From Cutaneotrichosporon cavernicola (taxonomy: Eukaryota; Basidiomycota; Tremellomycetes; Trichosporonales; Trichosporonaceae), in contig NC_083400.1 in assembly GCF_030864355.1 (NCBI RefSeq), positions 759,001-823,000 on the forward strand: a stretch of DNA of 64,000 nucleotides. Direction: 5' to 3'. Each line of letters starts with the position of its first letter. The first letter of the stretch is position 1. The position numbers and the translations under genes were made by a program. The notes beneath the pieces are model-generated. The model was given only the letters and a program-made list of their open reading frames with translations, did not search any database and had not been told where the DNA came from. Positions 1-10,163 of the stretch are shown here, one piece after another.

Positions 1-462
1 GTGTCTCACCTGGTTCACCTGCCTCGCTCGTGCACCTTGTTGTGCGCATGGTCATTGATAACAGGTGATCCGCGCATATCTAGCTGGGTTTGTGCGATCG
101 TGCCTCTGGAAGGGACCGACTGACGACGAACGGTCGTGTGAATGGTTTCCCCTTGGTTTTCCCTTGGTTGTGCCGAACTCTGCGCACAAGGCGGGCACTG
201 ATAGCTGCGCGATCCTCGATCGCAGCGATGGCGCATGCTCAGCGCATGGACGAGGTCTCTTTAACGGTGGGCAACTGACGTTGGGATGGGATACATAACA
301 CGACTGTGCTGAGGCTTGGAGTTGTCAACTTGTCCGATACCCCACTGCTCCACCCAGGCCGCAACCGAACCTCTACAGGCACTTGGTCGGCTTCCCTCTA
401 CTCGCCTTCTCCACTCTGGCCTCTTCTGTCTCTCTCTTTCTCTTTCTTCTATCTTGCCCGCC
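1..462. other. 5' flank of the permease gene, no gene seen
   Basis: I see no supportable coding region here. Short open frames on both strands have no recognisable family and no intron logic. The last about 50 bases before the permease start are pyrimidine-rich (runs of CTCT and TTTC), as is common just upstream of fungal start codons. Confidence 0.6.
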
Positions 463-2143
463 ATGACTGACGTTGAGCTCACTACCGTGGGCTCAAATGA
501 CAGCAAGAGTGCCGGGAATGTGTATGTGACGGATGCGCCGACCGAGGTCGAGCTCCATCGCCGCTTCTCGTTCTTCGCATGTCTTGGCCTGGCGTTCAGT
601 CTTCTCAATTCGTGGACAGGTGAGTCGCTGCTGACTGGAGAGTTGCTGACAGTAGCCATGGCCGCGTCGCTCTCGGTTGTCCTCGGATCAGGTGGACAGG
701 TTGCGATGGTTTGGGGCCTCGTCGTCTCTGCGGTGGGGACCATGTTCATGGTTGTGTCTCTGGCCGAGATCTGCCACGTCTTCCCACTCTCGGGCGGACA
801 GTACGACTGGACCTGTACGCTCCCTCATGACTTAGCTGACGGCAGTCTGTGTCGCGCCGCTGCGGTGGCGCAACGGCCTCTCCTACGCCGTTGGCTGGGC
901 TGCGTGTGCAGGTTGGATCTCCCTGTTCGCTGGCGGCTCCAGTCTCTGCATGCAGTTCGTCCTGGGATGTGCCGCAATCTTTAACCCAGACTTTGCACCG
1001 ACCAACTGGCAAAGCTTTCTGCTGTTCCTGTTCTTCCCCCTCATTGCGGCTCTGCTCAATCTCTTTGGCGTGCGCCTCCTCCCGACTGTAGACAGGGTCG
1101 CGTATTTCCTGGGCATGATAGGCATCGTCGTGGTGTCAATCGTGCTCCTCGTTTGCTCAAGGGGTCGCTACCAGAGCGCCAAGGAGGTGTTTGCAACATT
1201 CAACAACGCCACGGGCTGGCCTGATGGAATGGCTTTCATCCTCGGCCTCCTCCAGAGCACACTGGGCCTGACCGCCTTTGACGCTGCCAGTCACATGGTC
1301 GAGGAGATTCCGCAGCCTGCAAAGAACGCACCGTGAGTTTAAAAGACGAGGAGTCACTCACCACTAGGCGCATCATGATCATTGCGGTTGGTCTCGGCTC
1401 TGTCACGGCGTGGATCTTCATGGTCGTCATCCTCTTCGCTCTCTCCGATTTTGAAGCCGTCGCTGCCGCCCCCACTGGGCCGCTCCTTCAGATTTACTAC
1501 CAGTCGACCAAGTCGCTCGCTGGAGTTAGTTCTCGCCTGTTCCCGCTGACTCCAGGCAACATGCCTTGTAATGTTCAACCTCTTGTCCATGTTCCTGGCT
1601 GTGCAGGCGGTTAACACGGTCTCATCGCGCATGGTCATGAGCTTTGCGCGAGACCGCGGCTTTGGTCCGCTCTCGTCCTACCTTGCACCCATCCACCCGA
1701 AACTCATGGTGCCTGCGTGGTCGGTCATCTTCGTCACGGCATGGGTGTTTGTCTTTGGCCTCATCTACCTCGGCTCGACGGTTGCGCTCAACGCCATTCT
1801 CGCTGCTGCCATCGTGCTGTTGCAGATCTCGTACATGGTGCCGATCGCGACGGTGCTCATCCGCGGAGGCGAGACTGCGTACGCCGGACATACGCGTCAG
1901 TGGGGCCTCGGGCGGTGGCGCCGGCCGATCAACATCGGCGCTCTGTGCTTCGGACTTCTGACGAGCGTATGTTTTGTGTTCCCTCCAGTGATCCCGGTGA
2001 CTGGCGCGACAATGAACTACGCGGTCGTCGTGCTCGCCGTGGTGTTCACGATCTGTGGGCTGCTGTACGCATTCGACGGGCGCAAGAAGTTCCATGGGCC
2101 GCTGGACCTGGAGGAGAGGCTGATGATCAACAAGGCGGAGTGA
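463..2143 (+). CDS. Amino-acid/GABA/choline-type permease (APC superfamily)
   Basis: Exons 463-619, 656-814, 846-1332, 1368-1524 and 1556-2143 join to about 515 residues, the usual length for fungal APC permeases. The protein has about twelve hydrophobic segments. The N-terminal region after a short polar tail reads FSFFACLGLAFSLLNSWT, followed by a glycine-rich stretch and a GGQYDW segment, both typical of the Uga4/Hnm1-like branch. It would import a small nitrogenous substrate (GABA, choline or another amino acid) across the plasma membrane or vacuole; the substrate cannot be told from sequence. The start at 463 is the first ATG giving the family N-terminus; upstream in-frame sequence is low-complexity. 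Intron 1 ends at the second AG of CTGACAGTAG, chosen because it restores the family frame SWTAM. All four introns are 31-36 nt. Confidence 0.85.
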
Positions 2144-2320
2144 GTTGTATATTTATCAGTAGTTGTTTGCGAGGAAAGGGTATTAAAGTAGTAATAACAA
2201 TAACAAGGTTAGCGTGAAATTCATCGATTAGCAACGATGCGAATGCAAGTGTTACATACAACAGGGTCTGACGATGGAACGGGCAGGAAGCGAAATGGCG
2301 AGGTGGTTAACGGTGACGGA

Positions 2321-2450
2321 CTATCGGCGATGGTCGCGTTCACGATCACGGTCGCGTTCACGATCTCGGTGACGGTCGTTGTCTCGTTTACGATCCCTTT
2401 CACGATCTCGTTCACGGACACCATCGAGGTCTTGATCTCGATCGCGACGA
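2321..2450 (-). repeat. Degenerate Arg-Asp/Arg-Glu coding repeat
   Basis: Short imperfect repeats of a CGATC/CGTTCACG type encode the alternating Arg-Asp/Arg-Glu tail of the FRA10AC1-family protein. Repeat copies are not identical, which fits selection on the dipeptide composition rather than recent slippage. Confidence 0.6.
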
Positions 2451-2997
2451 CCATCCGGTCGACTCTCCCGCTTCCTGCCGCTCTCACGCCTGGGCGAACT
2501 ACTCCGCCGCCGTTCTCGGCGCTCGTCTTCAGGTTTCCATGTGAGCTTCTTCGCGCACTTGGGGCACAGGCGGACTTTCACTAGCGTCTCCTTTCGCTTC
2601 CTGTCCTCAACGTACGCGAACGGCAACTCAAATGCCCGGAGCTCCACCATTTCGCTCCCACTGGGGTGGTATGGACAGCGGAGTGAGCCACAGGTCTCCT
2701 CGCCAAGTCCCTCGACGACCTCGGTTGCGGTGCGCCATCGCAGTGCGAGGCGCTTGCTCTTGAAGTGCTTCAGGTCGATCTCGAGTCAGTCTGGTGAGGG
2801 GAGCCGGCCTGTTGAGGATACGTACAAGGGCAAACTCTTTGAACAGCTTGCTCTCGTATGCACGAGCCAAGCGTTCCTCCCAGCTCACATCGGCGGGCTC
2901 TTCATCATCCCGCACGAACCTGCTGTCAGTTAAGAGATTTGGGGGAGACTTACCGATGATGTTGCTTCAACACGTCCCATTCTGAGCGATTGCTCAT
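2321..2997 (-). CDS. FRA10AC1-family nuclear protein
   Basis: Minus-strand exons 2997-2954, 2919-2826 and 2779-2321 give about 198 residues. The N-terminus has the family signature HHRF-x-RDDEE, then a WEERLA-x-x-Y-x-x-KLFKE-type helix, an RWRT segment, two cysteine pairs (TCG..RC and LCPKC) and an ELPFAYVED stretch that match the FRA10AC1 core. Known family members associate with late spliceosomes, so a nuclear role in splicing is likely. The last about 60 residues are an Arg/Asp/Glu/Ser dipeptide-rich tail like those of splicing factors. It converges with the permease (177 bp between stops) and diverges from dynamitin (209 bp between starts). Intron 1 uses the second AG of GACAGCAG; this choice gives HHRF, the first AG would add an Arg. 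Confidence 0.85.
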
Positions 2998-3206
2998 TTC
3001 GAAGAGTGAAGAGATGTTAATGTAATGTCAGGGAAGGTTAGTTGATTTGTTGATTGAGCAACGCAATGCATTACCTTATGGTACCTCCACTCTGTTAGAT
3101 GGGGATGCCGGATAAATGACGCGCCACCATAGTGACGCACAGTCGCGTCCATCATGGGGATGGCGGCCTTGTTGGCTTGAACGGTTTAGCTCACACAACA
3201 ATCATC

Positions 3207-4435
3207 ATGTCGGCAAAGTACTCAGGCCTTCCAGACATTGTGCGATCTACAGTGGCCGCGCTAATTCCAGGACTCGGCCCAGGACATCTACGAGACGGCC
3301 GACGAGCCAGTTGTCACCGCGCATCGCGTAAGATCTCAACCTCGTCGCCGAATCTGATGACAGGACGAGGACGAAGATCCGAAGAAGGCCGTCGGCCGGA
3401 GCGAAGATATCGACGTCGGTGACCTCCCGTCGCGCCGCAGGGCGCTCAAGGTGTTTACTGAACCTGGTAAGTTTCATGCAAATCGATGACGGCTGACATC
3501 AGGAGACGTTGTTGAGCCTCCCCGCGAGACGCAGCTCAGCCGTCTGCGGCGCCTGCAAGCCGAGGTCACGCAGCTCGAGCGCGAACTCCACTCCTCCCCA
3601 GCTCCCACTCGCTCCGATTCGACCAAGCGCAAGTCGGTCCTGCCGCCACGGCATCCAGTAGATGTTGTGTCCGAGCTCTCGGCGCTGCGTGAACGCCTGA
3701 ACACTGCCTCTGATGGCACACACGCGCCAGAGCAGAAAGACTTTACCAACAGGCTGGCCGAGCTCGAGGTCACGCCGGAGCGAAAGGATAGCGAGAAGCT
3801 CGCTCCGCTTAGGCTGCAGGTCGGGGACGTCGACAAGCGCCTCGCGGTGCTCGAGCGCGCAGTGGGAGTTTCGGACACGGGTGCAGATAGCGTGAGTTGG
3901 AAGATGCTGAGCGCCAACTGACACTCAGAGCCAGGTCTCTCTGTCTGACACTCTTGCTCGTCTTGATCACTTCATGAACCTCCTCACCCAGCCCCGCCAT
4001 CTCGATTCGGTCGCCCGCCGTGTCAAGCTCCTCCTCGCCGATCTCGACCGCGCAGCGGCCTCCCGGCGGCCAGGAGCACCCGCTTCCCCTGTACCAGGGG
4101 TAGCGACGTTGTCCCCAACGGATCTCGAGCGCCTGCAGTCGCTTTTCGCCCTCTTGCCCCGCCTCGACCCATTGCTCCCCGTCATTCCGCCCCTCCTCAC
4201 CCGCCTCCGCAGCCTGTCGACGCTGCACGCCGAGAGCATCGCGATCGCCGACGACCTGCGCGAATTTCAGTCGTCGGACCGCGCTGTGGCCGAGGAGGAA
4301 CGCGAGCTGCGCGCCATCGTTTCCGGCGTGCAGAAAGGCATGGCTGACGCGAGCACATCCATCAGCAAGAACTGGGAGAGTGTGCAGGCTCGCCTGGCAG
4401 CGCTCGGCGACAAGCTCGCGAAGCTCGATGTGTAG
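3207..4435 (+). CDS. Dynamitin, dynactin subunit 2 (p50)
   Basis: Exons 3207-3239, 3271-3327, 3364-3466, 3503-3891 and 3929-4435 encode about 362 residues. The first exon reads KYSGLPDI and the second continues AQDIYETADEP; together these are the dynamitin N-terminal p150/dynein-binding signature (KY-x-x-LPGI ... YET). The rest is heptad-rich coiled coil, with an acidic linker near residues 35-60 and a leucine-rich C-terminal half ending in a long helix. In dynactin, dynamitin is part of the shoulder that links p150Glued to the Arp filament for dynein motility and nuclear migration. The intron 2 donor could also be the GT 21 bases upstream; both keep frame, and I chose GTAAGA as the stronger site. 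No paralogue is visible nearby. Confidence 0.88.
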
Positions 4436-4479
4436 GTGTAGTTTCTATATTACATGTGTCATAGGTGATGTGCCATAGA

Positions 4480-5894
4480 TCATGACTTGGATTTTTCCTC
4501 CAGCTTTGGCGCTTCCGGAACATCCTTGGATGGCTTGCCGAAGGGATAAACATCGTCCTCGCCAGCTGGTCCCTTGACCACAGCCATGACCTGGTACTGA
4601 GTACCCATGCCAGTCTTGTCAATGAGACGCTTGGCGCCATCCTCAATGCGCTTCCGCTGCGTAGGGTCGGCCGCCGAGCTGATGAGCTTGGCCAGACGAG
4701 GCTCTAGGCCGAGTGAGAGGAGGAACTTGGCCTGCGTGATTGGCCCGGCCGTCTCAGCAACACCGTCGAGTGACTCTTTGAGATACGCGAAATCGACGTT
4801 CGCAGTGAGATCCGCAGTGCCTGGTTCCTCGAAGAGGTCGACGACCTTGTGCTTCCGGAACCCGCGGACGCTGTTGCTGAAGCTCCGGTCACTGCCATAG
4901 TCGATCACAAGGCCGGCGCCACCGCCCTCTGCCATCGCTTCGCCGACGCTGCGCATGATGCGCGATGAGTCGGGACAGATCTCGACGCGGGCCCCGATGG
5001 GAAGGCGCCCAAAGCGTGCTGACGACGCGGGGAGGAGCGAAGCGAGCAAGCTCGACTCGCGGTCCACACCCAGGCGGAACCGCGGGTTGTTCGCCGCGGG
5101 AAGACTGGGGTCAGTTGCCGAAAGCGAGATAGCCTTACTAGGAGGGGTTGCGGTCCACTCGCACTTCGCGAAAGCCGGCCTCATCACGCTGGAAGACGTG
5201 CACAGGCATGGCGTCAAAGAACTCGTGCGCGATGAACATTGTGAACAATGGGGCTACGGTTAGTTCAGTCCGTGCATCTGTCAGCTCACACTCTTTCACG
5301 CCCGCAATCTCCTCCTCAAACACAAGTTTAGCACCAAGTGCCTCGCAACGCGGGCCCAATTTCTCCTGCTGGATCCCCCGCATCTTCTCGCTGTACTCGA
5401 CGAGGGTCACAGAGTCGATCTTGAACTTGGCCAGCGCCTGGAACGTCTGTCATCAGCCCGGTCTTTGGGCTTCTCACCCTCAACACATCGTCCATGAGAG
5501 TTCCGCGCCCCGGACCGAGTTCGAGGAGGCGCACACGCTCCGGCGCTCCTGCCGCCATCCACCTCGTCAATAACCAGATGGCGACGAGTTCGCCAAACAC
5601 TTGGCTGATCTCAGGGGACGTGATGAAGTCACCTTCTCGCCCGAACACATCGCCTTGGCTATAGTAACCCCAATTGGGGTGTGTGAGGCACAACTGCATG
5701 TACCGCGCAACTGACATCGGACCGGTGGCCTTGATAGAGTCGTCGATCACTTGCGCGAGCGACTGTGGCTGAGTGGTTGCACCCACAAGTCCTTTTTCTG
5801 GGAGTGTGGAGAGAGGGCGCAAGTTTTGCTGACGCGAACATCCTCGCGCGAAGCTGCCGGCGAGCTTCAGTGACCGCCTCACGTTAATCGACAT
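4480..5894 (-). CDS. Mitochondrial protein-arginine methyltransferase NDUFAF7 (MidA family)
   Basis: Minus exons 5894-5478, 5446-5139 and 5104-4480 give about 449 residues. An Arg/Ser-rich presequence of about 40 residues suggests mitochondrial import. The MidA/DUF185 core follows: a YM-x-x-CL-x-x-P-x-x-GYY segment, [10 protein letters not shown], the SAM-binding [10 protein letters not shown], an EFFDA-x-P motif, and a later [11 protein letters not shown] motif. The family dimethylates NDUFS2 and is needed for assembly of respiratory complex I. Another in-frame ATG at 5930 would add 12 residues; I prefer 5894 because the presequence then starts directly. In intron 2 the exon ends in TA just before GTAAG, so an unspliced reading hits TAG, which confirms that splicing is needed. 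It converges with dynamitin (44 bp apart). Confidence 0.88.
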
Positions 5895-6069
5895 GGTTGT
5901 GAGCTGGGGTAGCTGGGGGAATAAGTTCAAAGCCTTGACAACATATCAGCGGTCGACTTTGGAAAGGCAACAACACAACGGAAGCAAATTTCCTAGTTGC
6001 TGGGTCGATGGATTAACGGACAACATGACCAAATCGGTCTCCTTTGATACAGACACCACCCATTTCACC

Positions 6070-8325
6070 ATGTCGAACGGTCCTCGTGAGTTCAGCCCTC
6101 GTTCTAGCTAATCCCAGCGCCACGCCCACCTCCAGGCATGGGTTTACCGCCATTTAGGCCTAAATTTGCGCCGGGCTCGGGGGCTATGCCTCCGTTTCCC
6201 CCTCCGGGTTTCTCGCCCAACGGACCTCGAGGCAGCGCGTCGCCTGCCGGCTACGGACCAAATGCCCGGGGCGGCAACCGCCCGGGGTATCCCCCGCCAG
6301 GGGCTGGGCTACCGCCTATGCCGTCCGGTTTCCCGACGCCGCCGCACCAGGCGTACGCGCGCACACCCAACCACTCTGGCCCAAAGAAGGACGTCAAGAC
6401 GACTAAGATCTTTATCGGCAGCATAGCACCGGGCATCAGTGACCAAGTCTTGCGGGAATTGCTGAATGTGAGTGCACTCTTGCTTGCTTGGAGAGCTGAC
6501 GTAAGGCGTGCGGGCAGCTGCACGAGCTCAAGCGCGTCGAGGGCGCCAACGGCAAGCCGCAAGCATTTGGGTTCGCGATGTTTGAGAGCCCAGAGGTCGT
6601 TCTGCGCTGCATTCGGTGTTTGCACGGTGTCGAGCTCCCAGATATGACCAGCGAGGGGCGGCGCAACAATACCACCAAGCCGCTGGTGGTCAAGGCGGAC
6701 CAGAAGACGGCTGAGTTCCTCAAGGAGTTTGAAGACACGCTGGGCCGCTCAGAGGTCCGTGCCGGCGCGAGCGCACAGCTGACATACAGTTTGACGAGAG
6801 AGCGGACGAAGCGGCGCGCAACACGATCGGACACATTGTCGCGCGTCTGACCGACCCCAACAGCTCGTTCTCCGAGTCACGTCGGCGCGGCGGGCGCCAC
6901 TCGCCTATCGACGTACACGTTCCAGCCCATCTGCGTGACTTGAAGGAGGGAGACTTGCCGGAGACGCAGCGAGTCGCGGTGCTTGATCAGATCGCCATCT
7001 TCCGGGAGAACGCAGCACGACGCGAGCGCGACAAGAAAAGTCTTGAGGAAGAGCGCGAACGGTTCAAGACGATGCAGGCTCGCGGACAGCCCGTCGGATA
7101 CGGGTATGGCACGCGCGCGTTCCCCAAGTCCGAGGTACCCAAGGGCGAGCCCTCGCGGATGCGTGAGAAGGACCCACAGGCGTACGATAAACCAGTGTCG
7201 TTTGTGCGCCCTGAGACGGCTGAGGGCAAGGCGGTTAGTGAGCGAACAGACGAGGAGGAGGAGGTGCTACGGCAGCAAAAGAGCGACCGGGAGCGCTCGT
7301 CGACTCTGCGAGAGGTGAGTTGATCCAACCAACATCCAAAGCTGAAACTAGCGCGAGCACCGCGTGGAGAAGCACGAAAGGCAGCGCGTCGAAGCTGTAA
7401 TGCGTGAAGAGTCGGTGCGGAGACAGCGGAGCGAGAACGAGACGCGCAATAAGCGCCTAATCTCGGACGATCTTGAACACTGGGACGACGACGAGCTGGA
7501 AGAGCGGGGAAAGGAGCTCTTCTACAGCGACAAGGCAGAGTGGCGCCGGCAACGCCAGCAGCAGCGGATACGTGAGGAGGAGGACGACATTGAGGACCGG
7601 AGATTGGAGGATGCCGAGATCAAGGCGCTAGAGGCCGAGTCTGAAGACTTCCTCAAGCAGCAGGCTGCCGAGATGGCCGCAATGGAGGAGAAGCAACGCA
7701 AGAAGGGCCTCCTCACTGAGGACGCTGCACCTGTTAAACTCAATCTCTCTACAGCCAAGATCACAGTACCCGAGCCAAAGGAGGAGAAGTCGGCACCCGT
7801 TGCCAAGCCAGGCGTCACGTTCGGCGACGACGAGGACGAGGACGAGGCGAGTGCTGCGAAGAAGAAGCGTACCTTTGTAAAGCTCGACTACGACCAGATC
7901 GTCGCTGAGGCCGGTATACCCGACGAGGCCGAGGTGGCGAAGCAGAAGGCGCGGCTGCTCGAGATCACAAAGTCGCTGCCAACGTCGACGCGCTCGATCT
8001 TTCGGAGTAGCGTCGACTGGAGTGCTGTGCAGCAAGTCATGCCCAAGATCAGGGAAGTGGTTGCCGGCGGTATTAAGGATGCACTCGGGGAGGTTGATGA
8101 GGACCTCGCTGCCTTTGCCATGGAAGGCATCAAGGAGCAGAAAGGGGCTGAGGACCTCGTGGACGATCTGAGTCCGGTACGTCTGTTTCGCTCCCAGATT
8201 CGTCACCCTGACCCCAGATTCTCGCGGACGAGGCGGAGGTATTCGTCACGAAGCTGTGGAAGCAACTCGTCTTCGAATCCAAGGCGGCGGCGCAGGCAGT
8301 AGACACTGGTAGCATGACTGTGTGA
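6070..8325 (+). CDS. RBM25/Snu71-type splicing factor (RRM + PWI)
   Basis: Exons 6070-6085, 6118-6467, 6518-6754, 6790-7314, 7352-8176 and 8218-8325 join to about 686 residues. The order is a Pro/Gly-rich N-terminus (about 1-95), one RRM with RNP2-like KIFIGSIAPG and RNP1-like AFGFAMFE (about 100-190), a central Arg/Glu-rich charged helix region, and a C-terminal PWI-type helical domain (about 600-686) ending in KLWKQLVFESKA. This is the RBM25 domain order; RBM25/Snu71 acts with the U1 snRNP in 5' splice-site choice. The first coding exon is only 16 nt. Introns are 32-50 nt. The gene starts 175 bp from the divergent NDUFAF7 gene. Confidence 0.88.
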
Positions 8326-8399
8326 TGCATGCTCTGGACGTAGCAGGTATTGGGTGGTGGGGTGTGTATGGGACTGGATGGTGTAACCTCCACTTTGCG

Positions 8400-8405
8400 C
8401 ACGTG
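8400..8405. promoter_or_regulatory. CACGTG hexamer upstream of SWD2
   Basis: A palindromic CACGTG lies 82 bp before the SWD2 start, in the 161-bp gap after the RBM25-type gene. bHLH or Cbf1-like factors commonly bind this core. Binding here is inference. Confidence 0.45.
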
Positions 8406-8486
8406 ACCTAACATCTATGGACATTTCGATCTGATCGCCGATTGCCGACCACCTTGTCAACACATCAATCAAATCAACCATCCTTC

Positions 8487-9802
8487 ATGAGTAACGCAAA
8501 CGCCGGGCCACCGCGGCAACCACCAAAGCAGAAGCTCATCACTCTCTCCCGCGACGTCTTCGAAGCTTTCAAACCGGCGCGCGTGTTCAAGAACACGCCG
8601 CAAGGTTCCGAAGAAGGCACAGAGCAGTCGTCGCTGCAGATCAGTAGCATCGCGTTTGACGATGCGGGAGAGCGGGCTGTGACGGCAGGCGATGACGACG
8701 TCTTCATCTTGTTCGACGCGCGCAGGGGCAAGTGCGTGTCGACCTTCGCATCATGGGGCTTCTGCGATTTCTGTCGTCTTCCACTGACAGCAGGAAACTG
8801 AAAACACTCTACTCAAAGAAGTACGGCATCAGCCATGCGCGCTTCACCCACAAGAGCACCAACATTATCCACGCGAGCACAAAGAACGATCACGCTCTCC
8901 GCTATCACTCAATGCACGACAACAAGTACCTCGCGTACTTCCAGGGCCATACTGCGACGTGAGCTCGCGCTAGAACGACGGGCTGACACCAGTGTGCGCT
9001 CGCTACAAATGAACCCCAATGATGATACGTTCATCTCCGCGGGAGACGACGGAACGGTGCGACTGTGGGACCTGCGAATGCAGGCATGCAAGGTGTGTTG
9101 GTTAATATGTGACTCTTCCGTTTAAGATCTAACGGCAGGGTGTTGTTAACGACGTAGGCGGCTCAACGATCGCGGCCTTCGACTCAAGCGGGTGTGTCTT
9201 CGCAGTTGCGTGCACCCAGAACCAGACAGTGTTGCTCTTTGATGCGTCGACATCGGACGACGTACGGCTAAGGATGAAATGAGGGCTGACGCCAGGCGCC
9301 ATTTGCACACAAACCACTGATCGACCACGAGCTCGCCAAGATCTCCTCCCCGCCTCCAACGCCGCACTTTACCTCCATCTCCTTTAGCAACAACGGACAC
9401 TACTTATTGATCGGAACGGACCGCGACACGCACTACATCCTTGACGCGTTCGAGCTGCACATCGTGCGGCGGCTGGAGGGACATGTCGGGCTTGGCCGCA
9501 TGAGTGGCGAGGAGCTGAGCTGGAGCGCCGACTCAAACTATGTGCTGTCGGGTTCGGCGGACGGGAGCGTCATCGTGTGGGACCTCACGCCACCCAAAGG
9601 CGAGACCAAGCTAGAAGCCGTGCGTGGCCGTCCACCGGCGACATTGACGCCTACCATCACCCTTCGGCCGCCCGGGGAAGGTGACATCTCTCCTGCGCGG
9701 GCGGTCGCTTTTTCTCCCCGCTACAGTCTGCTCGGAGTTGGCGGCCAAGAGTTCTCAATGTGGCTGTCAGAGGGCGCGACGCAAGTCGAGGAGGGATGGT
9801 AG
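8487..9802 (+). CDS. COMPASS subunit Swd2 / WDR82 (WD40 protein)
   Basis: Exons 8487-8731, 8794-8958, 8993-9092, 9139-9261 and 9296-9802 encode about 379 residues. The WD40 blades are visible: SSIAFDDAGERAVTAGDDD, a RSLQMNP...FISAGDDGTVRLWDLR blade, AAFDSSGCVFAVA, and LSGSADGSVIVWDL. The TLYSKKYG segment before the second blade is a hallmark of Swd2/WDR82. The protein bridges the H3K4 methyltransferase complex COMPASS, and in yeast also a cleavage/polyadenylation module, to H2B ubiquitin and RNA polymerase II. Two ATGs are in frame (8442 and 8487); 8487 is preferred since the extra 15 residues look like leader sequence. Intron 1 uses the second AG of CTGACAGCAG. Confidence 0.88.
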
Positions 9803-10163
9803 TTGGTTGTATTTTTATGCATTGGGTTGCATGTTCCCTCAAGCGCATTTGTGCGATTGCGCATTTGTGCAGTGAGTGCGTGAGACGGATGAGCGTCCTA
9901 TGAGGCGTGTGTGGATGAATTTGGTTCCGTTGGCGCGACGCGTCTGAGGTGTGCGTCATGGAGTCACCATTCCACTCACCCCACCCACTCTCTCTCTCTC
10001 TCTCGCTCTCTCTCTCACTTTCTCTGTTGTACGCGCTACACGCCACACGCCGACCGCGACACCTCACTATCATCCCACGATCAAAACTTAGATCCCATCA
10101 CGTTGTCTTGATCTAATTCCCCCTGCCTTACACTCGGCTGTACTAGCTGTACTGGTCTTGATC
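9803..10163. other. Intergenic gap with CT-rich tract
   Basis: No gene is seen. A (CT)n-rich pyrimidine tract at about 9986-10026 lies about 140 bp before the CLASP start and is probably promoter or leader sequence. Nothing else is supported. Confidence 0.5.

Noticed and set aside
261..749. 162-codon antisense open frame over the permease start
   Set aside because: Shadow of the permease; no recognisable domain.
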